Positions 13,356 to 21,456 of a stretch of 27,231 nucleotides of DNA are shown piece by piece (position 1 is the stretch's first letter; each line of letters opens with the position of its first letter). A program made the position numbers and the translations under genes. The notes below the pieces were generated by a model. That model made no database searches. It was not told the DNA's origin and was given only the letters and a program-made list of their open reading frames with translations. Origin of the DNA: Methanobrevibacter sp. (GTDB lineage Archaea > Methanobacteriota > Methanobacteria > Methanobacteriales > Methanobacteriaceae); NCBI GenBank assembly GCA_031289975.1, contig JAITOM010000292.1:1-27231 (forward strand), written 5' to 3'.

Positions 13356-16268
13356 TCAATTTACTAAATAATCATGCAAATCTTCTTTGACCGGAGTATG
13401 GAATTTTAACTTAAAATTAACTATTGGTAGCTCATTGTTGTCATCATCAGAAATCGTAGTTTCGTGGTGTTCTACAGGTTTCACTTGTCCCATATAATAA
13501 AAATCAGAACCTTCATTATCACTTTTTTTAATAAAGAAGTATATTTTTAGATTATTGTTTTCATGATTTTTTATTTCTATAACTTCTTTACTTTTTATAG
13601 TTAGTCTATTTCTGGTCATCCAACTAAATATTTCATCACTTTCAAATTCATCTTCATAGTTTGTACTACTTGAAATGTCTTCAGGTTTTTTATACTTAAC
13701 AAATATTGGACAGGTATCGTATTTGATTCTATATCCATATACTGTAGAACTATCATCCGTTTCCCAATTTAATATTCTGCAAACATCTTTTCTTGAATAT
13801 TTAGCATATAATTTAAGGTTAGTCTCTTCAGTACCATTATTAAAATATTCTTTTTTATATTTTAGTAAAGCATATCTAATCAAATCATTTACATGATTTG
13901 AATATGCTTTATTGTCTAAAAATCTTTTAAATTCTTCAGAAATTTTAAATTCATCTTTTTTAGACTCTTTTAAAAAGGAAGAAATATTTTCATATTTTTT
14001 CTTCTCATTATCTTTAATATAATTTAATTTAAGAAAATTGATAGCACTATTAATAGAATTTATATCATTAGATATATTATAATTTTTTATTAAACTATTA
14101 TGAACATCATGTATACTGAATGAATTCCTGTTTACTAAAAATTTTAAGATGAACAATTCGTGCGGCCTCTTTCCATTTGCTAACCACTTAGATAAGAACT
14201 TTAATGAATCACTTTCATCATCACTTAATTGTTCTTCGTAATCTTCATCAGCATATTGCAAAAATTCATAGTAATTAGAGATAGTACTATGATTTAAAAT
14301 TAGAATTGGATCTAAGTCTCCATTTTCATAAAAATCTATTAATTTTGGAATTTTACCTAATTTAAACTTGAGATTGAGATATTTTTCTTTGAAGAAACGT
14401 TTTTTTGAAAATGAAGCATCGTTTATTGATTTAAAAATTCTTTCTTTACTTATTTTATCAAAATTAATACTTGATGCTCCTGGAATAATCTTATTTCCTT
14501 CCATTAAGTAATGCCTCATATTATCTTTATCATATGATCTATCACCAGATAAAGCAATTGGAATCATGAAATTGTTATTATAATTTCCTATAAAATCTAA
14601 AATAACCACATATTCTTTATTTTTAAATTTTCTAAGTCCTCTTCCTAATTGTTGAATAAAAATAATTGGAGATTTTGTTGGTCTAACTAAAAGAACCTGA
14701 TTGATTTCAGGAATATCAACTCCTTCATTAAAAACATCAACTGTAAAAATATAATCAAGTTTATTTGTGTTTTCATCGTTGGTCAGTCTATAAATAGCTT
14801 CTTCTCGCTCTTTTTGTGAGTTTTCGCCAGTTAAATAAGCTGTAGAGTATCCCCATTCATTGAATTTTTTAGATAAAATTTTTGCTTCTTCTTTTCTGCT
14901 ACAAAAAACAAGAGCTTTAATTCTATCCCCCGAATGCCCATAGAACTCTGATTTTTGAATTAAATAATCCACTCTTTTATTAGAAGCCAAATATTGAAAG
15001 TCTGAAAGGTTATCTTCATTAACTATTCCATCAATTTCAAAGTCTGATATTCCAAAATAATGGAAAGGACATAATAAATCTTCTTCTAAAGCTTCTTTAA
15101 GCCTAATTTCATGAGCTATATTATTATCAAATAATTCATAAATGTTAAAATCATCCATCCTATCTGGAGATGCGGTCATGCCCAGCCAGAATTTTGGTTT
15201 AAAGTGAGACATGATTTTTTGATAACTTGAAGCTCCAGCTTTATGAACTTCATCAATAACAATGAAATCAAATTCTTTGCTTTTATATGATGAGTAAATA
15301 TTATCTTTAGACATGGTTTGGATAGTTGAAAATAAATAATTAGCATTTTTGTCTTTAGAGTTTCCAGAAAGCAAACCAAATACTTTTGAATCTTTGAAAA
15401 CTTTTTTATATGAACTTATAGATTGTTTAGCTATTTGCTCTCTATGAACTAAGAATAAAAATTTTTTTGGATTAAAATCTTTAACAGCGAAAGCAGAAGC
15501 GTAAGTTTTTCCAGTACCTGTAGCAGATATTAACAGAGCTCGTTTTTTTCCGTTATGAGTCAAATTTCTAACTTTTTCTAAGAAATTTTCTTGCATTGAA
15601 TTAGGTATTAAGTTTATAGAATTGTTTTTCTCAATTTCATCTTCAGTAATTTCTTTAATCTTTTCAAAACGTTTAATATTATTATAAATTATTTCATAAC
15701 TTGGTAAAATTTCATCCACATCTTTTGAAAGTTTCCATAACTCCCAAAATTCAGAAAAAATGTTACTTAGAATTTCACCATCATTAAAAGAAGTAAACAT
15801 AATATTCCATTCTTTATTAACCGTTAGTGCATTCAATGTAAGATTAGAACTTCCAACTATTGCTTTATATAAGTTTTTCTTTCGAAATATATATGCTTTT
15901 GTATGAAAACCATTTTTTTCTTGAGGGTAAATTTTAATTTCTATGTTAGACATTGAATCTAACTTTTTAATAGCATCAGGCTCTGTAAAATTTAAATAAT
16001 CTGTGGTTAAAATTTTTCCTTTAATTCCTCTCTTATTTAAGTCATAAAAAACTTGTAATAAAGGAGTTAACCCCCCATTTGTTATAAACGCTGTGCTAAT
16101 AAAAAATTCATCACATTTTTCTAATTCATCCCTTATAGAATTTATAACTTTAGTTTTAGTATTAAAGTTATTAGAAACAAAAATAGGTTTATAAAGCCAT
16201 TTAGATTCCGTATTTTTATCAATAAATGCTGTTTTCGCACCATCAATTATATCCTCATAATATCTCAT
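13356..16268 (-). CDS. PLD nuclease-like / SF2 helicase / DUF3427 protein
   Basis: A 970-residue multidomain protein. Residues about 30-180 form a phospholipase-D-like domain with HTK at 122-124 and GSSNLT at 139-144, as in PLD-type nucleases (a single HxK half). An SF2 helicase follows: Walker A ATGTGKT at 249-255, DEVH at 339-342, TASP at 365-368, and motif VI QQLGRGLRK at 539-547. The C-terminal third (about 840-930) carries the DUF3427 pattern, including YSRKDVCRILNWETDDSSTV and STNYEDEFESDEIFSWMTR. Such proteins are widespread in bacteria and archaea in accessory regions and are thought to act on foreign DNA. The gene begins 15 bp after the NUDIX gene, so the two are one transcript. All motifs look intact. 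ATG 16268 has GGTGA very close (two bases), so translation may be coupled to the upstream gene. Confidence 0.92.
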   Translation of the reverse strand: MRYYEDIIDGAKTAFIDKNTESKWLYKPIFVSNNFNTKTKVINSIRDELEKCDEFFISTAFITNGGLTPLLQVFYDLNKRGIKGKILTTDYLNFTEPDAIKKLDSMSNIEIKIYPQEKNGFHTKAYIFRKKNLYKAIVGSSNLTLNALTVNKEWNIMFTSFNDGEILSNIFSEFWELWKLSKDVDEILPSYEIIYNNIKRFEKIKEITEDEIEKNNSINLIPNSMQENFLEKVRNLTHNGKKRALLISATGTGKTYASAFAVKDFNPKKFLFLVHREQIAKQSISSYKKVFKDSKVFGLLSGNSKDKNANYLFSTIQTMSKDNIYSSYKSKEFDFIVIDEVHKAGASSYQKIMSHFKPKFWLGMTASPDRMDDFNIYELFDNNIAHEIRLKEALEEDLLCPFHYFGISDFEIDGIVNEDNLSDFQYLASNKRVDYLIQKSEFYGHSGDRIKALVFCSRKEEAKILSKKFNEWGYSTAYLTGENSQKEREEAIYRLTNDENTNKLDYIFTVDVFNEGVDIPEINQVLLVRPTKSPIIFIQQLGRGLRKFKNKEYVVILDFIGNYNNNFMIPIALSGDRSYDKDNMRHYLMEGNKIIPGASSINFDKISKERIFKSINDASFSKKRFFKEKYLNLKFKLGKIPKLIDFYENGDLDPILILNHSTISNYYEFLQYADEDYEEQLSDDESDSLKFLSKWLANGKRPHELFILKFLVNRNSFSIHDVHNSLIKNYNISNDINSINSAINFLKLNYIKDNEKKKYENISSFLKESKKDEFKISEEFKRFLDNKAYSNHVNDLIRYALLKYKKEYFNNGTEETNLKLYAKYSRKDVCRILNWETDDSSTVYGYRIKYDTCPIFVKYKKPEDISSSTNYEDEFESDEIFSWMTRNRLTIKSKEVIEIKNHENNNLKIYFFIKKSDNEGSDFYYMGQVKPVEHHETTISDDDNNELPIVNFKLKFHTPVKEDLHDYLVN

Positions 16269-16283
16269 ATAGTCACCATGATA

Positions 16284-16673
16284 TTACCATTTCTTATTTT
16301 TAAGATAATTGATTATTTTAATATCTGCGGGAATCCATTTAACAGAATCTAATTCATTTTTAGATAACCATCTCGCATCTTTATGCTCTGTAAGTTTAAT
16401 AGTTCCTTCTTTAATATTACATTCATAACAATACATATATAAGTAAAAATCAGGATATTGACATGCTAAATCCAAAGCAAATTTTTCAATATTAACAATG
16501 ATGTTTAATTCTTCATTGATTTCCCTTATTAGTGCTTCTTCTTTAGTTTCATTTTTTTCAATTTTCCCACCAGGAAATTCCCAAAGATTAATAAAACCCC
16601 CATATCCTCGTTTAGTAGCTAAAATCTTTTTATTTTCTTTAATAATTGCTGCCACAACATTTAATTCTTTCAT
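16284..16673 (-). CDS. NUDIX hydrolase (MutT-like)
   Basis: This 129-residue NUDIX protein has a complete box at residues 35-57, GGKIEKNETKEEALIREINE followed by EL, matching G-x5-E-x7-RE-x2-EE. The preceding FINLWEFPGG is typical of MutT and (d)NTP pyrophosphohydrolases. It should hydrolyse a nucleoside triphosphate such as 8-oxo-dGTP or CTP; the substrate cannot be told from sequence. It is the first gene of a two-gene unit with the PLD-helicase-DUF3427 protein, 15 bp apart, which suggests a joint role, possibly as a nucleotide-processing accessory of the defence helicase. The ATG at 16673 has a GGAGAT ribosome binding site six bases upstream. The upstream 170 bp contain transposon-end-like motifs and a TATA-like element. 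Confidence 0.93.
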   Translation of the reverse strand: MKELNVVAAIIKENKKILATKRGYGGFINLWEFPGGKIEKNETKEEALIREINEELNIIVNIEKFALDLACQYPDFYLYMYCYECNIKEGTIKLTEHKDARWLSKNELDSVKWIPADIKIINYLKNKKW

Positions 16674-16810
16674 AATATCTCCAATGAACTGCTAATTCCA
16701 AAAAATTTGAGGCAAACAACTGCGAAACATGTTCATACCAGTTTCTTAAGATGGCAACATATTTTCATGATTTAAAATTTCAGATGCCATGATAAAATTT
16801 ATGTAAATAT

Positions 16811-16820
16811 TATATATAAA
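16811..16820 (-). promoter_or_regulatory. Possible TATA box for the NUDIX-helicase unit
   Basis: On the minus strand TTTATATATA lies about 140 bases before the NUDIX start. A start site about 25 bases downstream would give a leader of about 110 bases that crosses a CTTAAGATGGCAACAT motif. In such AT-rich DNA TATA-like strings are common, so this is tentative. Confidence 0.3.
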
Positions 16821-16840
16821 TTTTTGCAATTGATAATCGA

Positions 16841-16952
16841 TGCTGTCAACTTAAGAAAATTATTTTTTTAAACTTGGATTTAAATTAAAAATGGAGTTTA
16901 TATAGATAAAATTTTTAGTAGACATTTTAATCACCAGCTCTTAAGTTGACAT
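16841..16952. mobile_element. Short element with CTTAAG-type inverted ends
   Basis: ATGCTGTCAACTTAAGA (16841-16857) and, inverted, CTCTTAAGTTGACATCAT (16936-16953) face each other about 80 bases apart. The same motif appears at 9697-9713 and degenerate forms at about 16743-16760 and 16988-17003. This looks like a miniature or deleted insertion sequence; no coding capacity is inside. Confidence 0.5.
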
Positions 16953-16971
16953 CATTGAATTGATAAGTAAA

Positions 16972-17119
16972 AATGAGCGTTGATTTCAATACAACAACTT
17001 AAGAGCTTATAATTACTACATTGAATACTTAGACACTTCTTATCAAGATAAAGCAAAAACCACAGGATATATAAATGTTATCTATAATGATATTCTTAAT
17101 TTAACATTAACTGCCACTA
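16972..17119 (+). pseudogene. Unidentified gene fragment
   Basis: A plus-strand frame without a start codon, reading LRAYNYYIEYLDTSYQDKAK and continuing to INVIYNDILNLTLTATK before TAG. Its composition is protein-like and unlike surrounding AT noise. It meets the minus-strand transposase-like fragment tail-to-tail at 17117-17122. I do not recognise the family; an element-borne gene remnant is likely. Confidence 0.4.
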
Positions 17120-17346
17120 AATAGATGATGTCTTTAAATTTAATCTTAAAACATGCTTGAATAAAACTGTAAAAAAAAGATGATTTTTATAATTGAATTC
17201 ATTTTTATCCTTATTTTTACCGCTTATATGATTATTAGAAGATGTATAAAGCGTTTCACCACAACTATTACATATATAACTCTGAACATCATATTCATAT
17301 TTATCATCATCTTTTTTTACTAATTTTCTGCTACTTATATCTCATT
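17117..17346 (-). pseudogene. Transposase N-terminal fragment
   Basis: The minus strand reads SSRKLVKKDDDKYEYDVQSY followed by ICNSCGETLYTSSNNHISG and then degenerates to a stop at 17117. The CxxC pair in YICNSCGETLYT looks like the zinc-ribbon start of an insertion-sequence transposase. Just upstream on this strand (17347-17374) sits GGCGCTGTAAAAGAGGATGG, the same terminal repeat as the ISM1-like element at 2371-2514. An ATG (MRY) lies one base out of frame, so there is a frameshift as well as truncation. A remnant of the autonomous partner of that element is the best guess. Confidence 0.5.
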
Positions 17347-17374
17347 GGCGCTGTAAAAGAGGATGGATTTTAAC
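17347..17374 (-). repeat. ISM1-like terminal inverted repeat
   Basis: GGCGCTGTAAAAGAGGATGG closely matches the right terminus of the 144-bp element at 2371-2514 (GGCACTGTAAAAAGAGGATG). Here it borders a transposase-like fragment. No clear partner end or target duplication is visible; the following 90 bases to 17460 hold nothing recognisable except a GACACTATCC tip. Confidence 0.55.
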
Positions 17375-17472
17375 AAATGAATTAAGAAATTAAGCTAAAG
17401 TTTGATGAGATGAGCTTCTTCTAAAAAGAGTCCATCAACAAAAAATTTTAGACACTATCCAAACAAAACAAA

Positions 17473-18387
17473 TTATTTTAATAAAACAACTCTGCTTACT
17501 TCAGATTGATCAATCACTTTTCTACCTATCTCATCAGCTATTTTTGATGCAAAATCAAGAACCTCATAATGTTCTGGCATATTATCAAGAGTTAATCTTT
17601 CTCGTGAATATCCAACACACATATATCCTTTAATCTCAATATAATCAGGATCCGCTATTTTTATTAACTTACCATAATTTTCTATATTCCCCATATTTTT
17701 TCCTTTAACAGAAGTTATTCTAATAACCCTTCTACAATTAAAACTTGGTAAATATTCAAGACTATTCATTAACTTATTCCAAGCATTATTTATTTGAGGG
17801 TTACAAAGTGACTTGTATGTTTTTTCACTGTCTCCATCGAGGGAAACATATAACTGTGTTGGTTCACTTTCAAGATTTTTTAATTTCTCACTTAAAAGAC
17901 CATTTGTTACAAGAAAAGTTGTGAAATTTCTCTTTTTAAATTCCTCAATTAAACCATTTATCTCAGGATAAATTGTAGGTTCTCCAGCTAATGAAATAGC
18001 AGCATTGTTTGGTTGGCAAGACTCAGATAATTTTGTCTTATTTGCTTTATCATTACCAAAAAATCCACAAAGTAAGTCGTTTTGGGATTTTATACAATCA
18101 TCAATTATTGTTTTTGGATCATCGTATTCACAATCCCATTGAATCTTTGTAAGAGATAGATCTCTCCAACAAAATGAACATTTTTGATAACAAAAAGGAA
18201 TGGCTGGTGACATTTGTAAACATCTATGGCTTTCAATACCATAAAATCTTTGTTTATAGCATTCACCTTGATTTAAAATGCTTTTTTTAGTCCAATGGCA
18301 TATTTTAACTCCAGCATGAGAATGTTTACCAGCAAATCTATAACCACTATGTTCCATTTTCTTTTGTTCTTCTATATTCAATACCAT
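17473..18387 (-). CDS. taw1: 4-demethylwyosine synthase (archaeal Taw1/TYW1)
   Basis: This 304-residue radical SAM enzyme builds the tricyclic imidazopurine of 4-demethylwyosine at G37 of tRNA-Phe from N1-methylguanosine and pyruvate. The radical SAM CxxxCxxC motif is CYQKCSFC at 66-73. Three further cysteines at 30, 43 and 56 have the 13-residue spacing known for the second Fe-S cluster of archaeal TYW1. The start MVLNIEEQKKMEHSGYRFAG and the SHAGVKICHW block are typical of the family, as is ISLAGEPTIYPEI near residue 131. The length is normal. ATG 18387 follows an AGGGAT site. It is flanked on both sides by transposon debris but its own sequence looks intact. Confidence 0.93.
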   Translation of the reverse strand: MVLNIEEQKKMEHSGYRFAGKHSHAGVKICHWTKKSILNQGECYKQRFYGIESHRCLQMSPAIPFCYQKCSFCWRDLSLTKIQWDCEYDDPKTIIDDCIKSQNDLLCGFFGNDKANKTKLSESCQPNNAAISLAGEPTIYPEINGLIEEFKKRNFTTFLVTNGLLSEKLKNLESEPTQLYVSLDGDSEKTYKSLCNPQINNAWNKLMNSLEYLPSFNCRRVIRITSVKGKNMGNIENYGKLIKIADPDYIEIKGYMCVGYSRERLTLDNMPEHYEVLDFASKIADEIGRKVIDQSEVSRVVLLK

Positions 18388-18478
18388 TTAATCCCTACAT
18401 ATGATATTATGGTAAGCAGATTATAAAATATTCTCTCCCAAATTTATCTTTAATTAAGTAAATTTATTTAATTTATAT

Positions 18479-18845
18479 TATAGTATATGAAATAATGTTT
18501 GTAAGTAAAGAAAAAATAAAAAATTTTTTCTAACTTAAAACAAGTTTTAAGTAAAGAAAAACATAGTTTTTCTAAGTGAAATAAAAAATTTCACTAAAGA
18601 AAACCAAATCTTTGGTATCGAAGATAACGTAGGAAAATCTAAGAGTTTCCGTTTCGAATTGAACAAGTTCAAGATGAAATTTTTAAAACTGAATAATAAT
18701 TATTAAATTCTTAATTAAAAAAATTATAATTCTTATTCTTAAAAATAATAAAATAAAAATTATTATTTAAAAAATTAATTCAATATTAATTTGAAATTTT
18801 TAAGAATAAAATATTTAAAATAATGACTAATTTTATATCACTATA
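18479..18845 (+). mobile_element. MITE-like element, family III, with seven-hairpin array
   Basis: A 367-bp non-coding element, left end TATAGTATATGAAATAATGT, right end CACTATA. The left half is a run of perfect or near-perfect hairpins: AGAAAAAA/TTTTTTCT (18509-18531), CTTAAAAC-AA-GTTTTAAG (18534-18551), AGAAAAAC-ATA-GTTTTTCT (18555-18573), AGTGAAAT/ATTTCACT (18575-18595), ACCAAA-TC-TTTGGT (18603-18616), a longer stem with CGAA...GGAAA and TTTCC.TTTCG (about 18619-18656), and TTGAAC-AA-GTTCAA (18659-18672). The right half matches 9880-10066. There is no open reading frame. Confidence 0.65.
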
Positions 18846-18915
18846 ATGATTTTGCCAAATTAAAGTTTCACTATAATATAAATATATTTTAATAATAAAT
18901 TTATAGTCCTTTAGA

Positions 18916-19008
18916 GAGTGTAAACTTTTATGGAGGTTTATCCCTATTTTAGGTTTTCTTTATATATAAAAATCCAAAATTTAGAAACCCTCCACATTTT
19001 TTTACAGC
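18916..19008. mobile_element. Small degenerate inverted-repeat element
   Basis: The left end GTGTAAACTTTTATGGAGGT and the complemented right end CTGTAAAAAAATGTGGAGGG are imperfect inverted repeats bounding about 93 bp. They look like diverged relatives of the ISM1-like ends (GGCACTGTAAAAAGAGGATG). An open frame of 28 codons follows on the minus strand (about 19020-19108), without a ribosome binding site, perhaps another transposase scrap. Confidence 0.4.
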
Positions 19009-19144
19009 CTCGTCCTTTACCTAACTTTTATTACATTGATAGTAAAATTTTTTATTCAATTCATTATTTGTTATTAATTTAGAAGAGTTATTTTTCATGA
19101 TTTTTCCCATTTAAATGTTATAAATATTTGGTTATAACTATACG

Positions 19145-19412
19145 CTGGATTTTTACAAATGAAGAGTTAATAAAATCAAAAATTTGTTATCAAAGATAAT
19201 TTAGGAAAATTGAAGATCCCTTGTTTCTAACTTAGAATCTAATTCCTCCCCCAACTAAAGCAAGGGGATTCCTTAGATATTATTGTTGAAAAATAGAAAA
19301 TTTTCTAAAATTAAGAAACTATGCTAAATTCGATGAAATGTATATGATCAAAGTTTCTGCCTAAAAACCAAAATTTTTGATTTTAAATTTCCATTCTCTT
19401 TTTACAATCACT
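19145..19412. mobile_element. Diverged ISM1-like element interrupted by an IS605-like end
   Basis: The left part CTGGATTTTTACAAATGAAG and the right part CTGCCTAAAAACCAAAATTT, TTCCATTCTCTTTTTACAAT mirror the two halves of the 144-bp element at 2371-2514, but about 120 bp of other sequence separates them. The insert contains the hairpin described at 19233-19262. The outer tips are degraded. Confidence 0.5.
19229..19275 (-). repeat. IS200/IS605-type right-end hairpin relic
   Basis: On the minus strand, GGAATCCCCTTGCTTTAGTT followed by GGGGGAGG folds as a CCCC/GGGG stem around a TTTA loop. This is the look of the subterminal hairpin at the 3' end of IS200/IS605 elements and of TnpB guide RNAs. 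It is one of very few GC-rich stretches between genes here. No tnpA or tnpB coding sequence is next to it. Confidence 0.45.
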
Positions 19413-19433
19413 ATTAATTTAAAATAAAGTATA

Positions 19434-20894
19434 CTATTTTTTCTGTAAATTAATTCTTTCAGTCAATATACATCGTTTTCCTTGATTACCACCAATTGGC
19501 ACTTTAGGAGTTCCGATTGAGTTCATACATCTTGCCATGATAGATGTTCCTAAAGCTAAGCCATCGGATACAAATACGGTATCTTTAAATTTGTCATTAA
19601 CAAGATCAAGAATTAATTCTGGTTTTTTACCTGTGATACCAGCCCTTCCTGTAATTCCAAGTACAGACCCTTCAGATACTATATTTTCTTTAAATGCAAC
19701 ATCAAGAACTCTTTCTACAATTAAAGCTGTTACATGATCCATTGTAGCAAATAAAGTAGGTAAACCTGATTCTTCATGAAGTTCTCCACCTAAATCCATA
19801 ACATCTTGAAGTTTATCACCATTAAACCCAACATCACATCCAATTAATGTTGTTCCTGCAGTTTCAGCTGCAACAGGATCTAAAGGAACGGTTCCAAATC
19901 TATCAACATCCATTGGGACTTTTCTAATATCAATTAACTTATGAACTCTATCTGCATTTGATTTAGCTTTTTTCCAATTAGCTTTTCTTAGCATGTTCTT
20001 TGAATACAAATCTATTGCTGCTCCACCATTTTTATCAACTTGACCTGAACCTTTAACAAGTGAATCAGCTATCACCCCAGCTAAACCTAAAAAATTTCCA
20101 ACTGTATTAGCATAAGGCTCAACATTATTTACCACCCTCCCAGCTAAAGTTGAACCAAAATCAATAGAAATGCATGGATTCCTATAATCCACCTCAGTCC
20201 ATTTTGCACCAAGTTTTATACCTGCAGTAACAAGTTCTCCTTCCATCTCATTGGCAACAACCTCATTTCCTTTAGGTGGCAAAACACTAACAACAGCACC
20301 ATCAAACATTACCATATCTAATAAAGAATAGTCCCTAATTCTCTCGGGTAATGAACTTGTAGACATTGCTGGAGTCATTTTACTTGGAGGAATACCTGAA
20401 TCTAAACAACCATTAGCCAAAGCAATTATTAATTTACCTACTTCTTCTGTAGTTCTAAAACCAGCTGTTACACCAGTTGACCTAACAACAAAATCCAAAT
20501 TCTTATTTACATCAATATTAGCAGTTTTCAAACACTCATTAATTGTATTTTTAACCATTTCAGCAATTGATTCTTTTGTTAGTTCAATACCCCAAACAGT
20601 TTTGCCAAAAACCTCTTCTCCTTCTTTAGGAGGTCGTATATCCCTGGTCATTTTAACTGTTTTATTAATTATATAACTATGACTTGTATTTAAGTTAGTT
20701 GCAATAATAATACACTTTGTAGTTGTATTTCCAAGCTCAACTGATGCAGAAATATAATAAACATCAGGCTTCATTGCATATCCTGCACCTACAGTTTTAG
20801 ATGCAAATCCAGAAGTTAAAACATCAGAAATTTTCCTATATTTACTTTCTGCAATAATTGGTTTAGATCCAAAAATTTTTTTAATAAAAGACAT
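19434..20894 (-). CDS. mmp14: Methanogenesis marker protein 14
   Basis: This 486-residue protein belongs to the methanogenesis marker 14 family, present almost only in methane-producing archaea; its function is not established. The N-terminal VELGNTTTKCIIIATN and the internal CISIDFGSTLAGRVV resemble the two phosphate motifs of the ASKHA (actin/sugar-kinase/Hsp70) fold, so ATP binding, perhaps as a reactivating or chaperone-type ATPase, is a reasonable guess. Further conserved-looking blocks are GNFLGLAGVIADSLVKGSGQ and LFATMDHVTALIVERVLDVA. I prefer the ATG at 20894 because a GTGAT ribosome-binding stretch sits just before it; the frame could extend three codons to a GTG. A TTTAAATATA promoter-like string is about 45 bases upstream. 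It appears to be a single-gene unit. Confidence 0.92.
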   Translation of the reverse strand: MSFIKKIFGSKPIIAESKYRKISDVLTSGFASKTVGAGYAMKPDVYYISASVELGNTTTKCIIIATNLNTSHSYIINKTVKMTRDIRPPKEGEEVFGKTVWGIELTKESIAEMVKNTINECLKTANIDVNKNLDFVVRSTGVTAGFRTTEEVGKLIIALANGCLDSGIPPSKMTPAMSTSSLPERIRDYSLLDMVMFDGAVVSVLPPKGNEVVANEMEGELVTAGIKLGAKWTEVDYRNPCISIDFGSTLAGRVVNNVEPYANTVGNFLGLAGVIADSLVKGSGQVDKNGGAAIDLYSKNMLRKANWKKAKSNADRVHKLIDIRKVPMDVDRFGTVPLDPVAAETAGTTLIGCDVGFNGDKLQDVMDLGGELHEESGLPTLFATMDHVTALIVERVLDVAFKENIVSEGSVLGITGRAGITGKKPELILDLVNDKFKDTVFVSDGLALGTSIMARCMNSIGTPKVPIGGNQGKRCILTERINLQKK

Positions 20895-21151
20895 TATAAT
20901 CACTATAATTAATTTCCCTTATTTATTAATATTAGTTATATTTAAAACCTGATAATATATAGTTTAAGATAAAAAATTTGAAAAATATTTTGTCATTTTC
21001 CCCTTAATTAGGAGCCAGTATATTAACCTTCTCAAAAATTGACTAAAATTTTAATTTTATAAACTTTTAATCAAATTTTTTTCAAAAGTTTGTCTTTTTT
21101 TCCGTTTAAAAAATTTGGTTGAAAATGTTTGATTTTATATACAATTTAATT

Positions 21152-21364
21152 AATAGTAGTTTTGACAAAGTTCTTAACAAATAATTTTTTTAAAAATAAA
21201 TATTATTAAAATATATTTATTTAAAATTAGTTATATTAATTAAAATAAATTTATATTATTCAAAATTTAAAATTATAGATTTTAATGAAGTAATATTTAA
21301 AATTAAATAATTTAATAAAAAAAATTATCATTCAAAATTTAAGAACTTTTCCAAAAGGACTATA
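21152..21364 (-). mobile_element. MITE-like element, family I, complete and inverted
   Basis: About 213 bp. The left end AATAGTAGTTTTGACAAAGT then TCTTAA and the complemented right end TATAGTCCTTTTGGAAAAGT then TCTTAA form inverted repeats. The interior follows the family I consensus in reverse orientation to 2649-2855. It lies between the marker 14 gene and the universal stress protein. Confidence 0.65.
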
Positions 21365-21456
21365 GTTATTTTATTAACTTAATTAAAATTTTGTAATATG
21401 TCCCATACTAATTTTATATTATATTAGTTTATATATAATGAATCTATTCTTTCTAT

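Noticed and set aside
15176..15379. Minus-strand 67-codon frame inside the large helicase gene
   Set aside because: It is a shifted frame of the helicase core; the helicase frame carries all the motifs.
18479..18845. Retron msr/msd or group II intron as an explanation for the hairpin-rich region
   Set aside because: No reverse transcriptase frame lies nearby and inverted-repeat ends shared with other copies fit a transposable element better.
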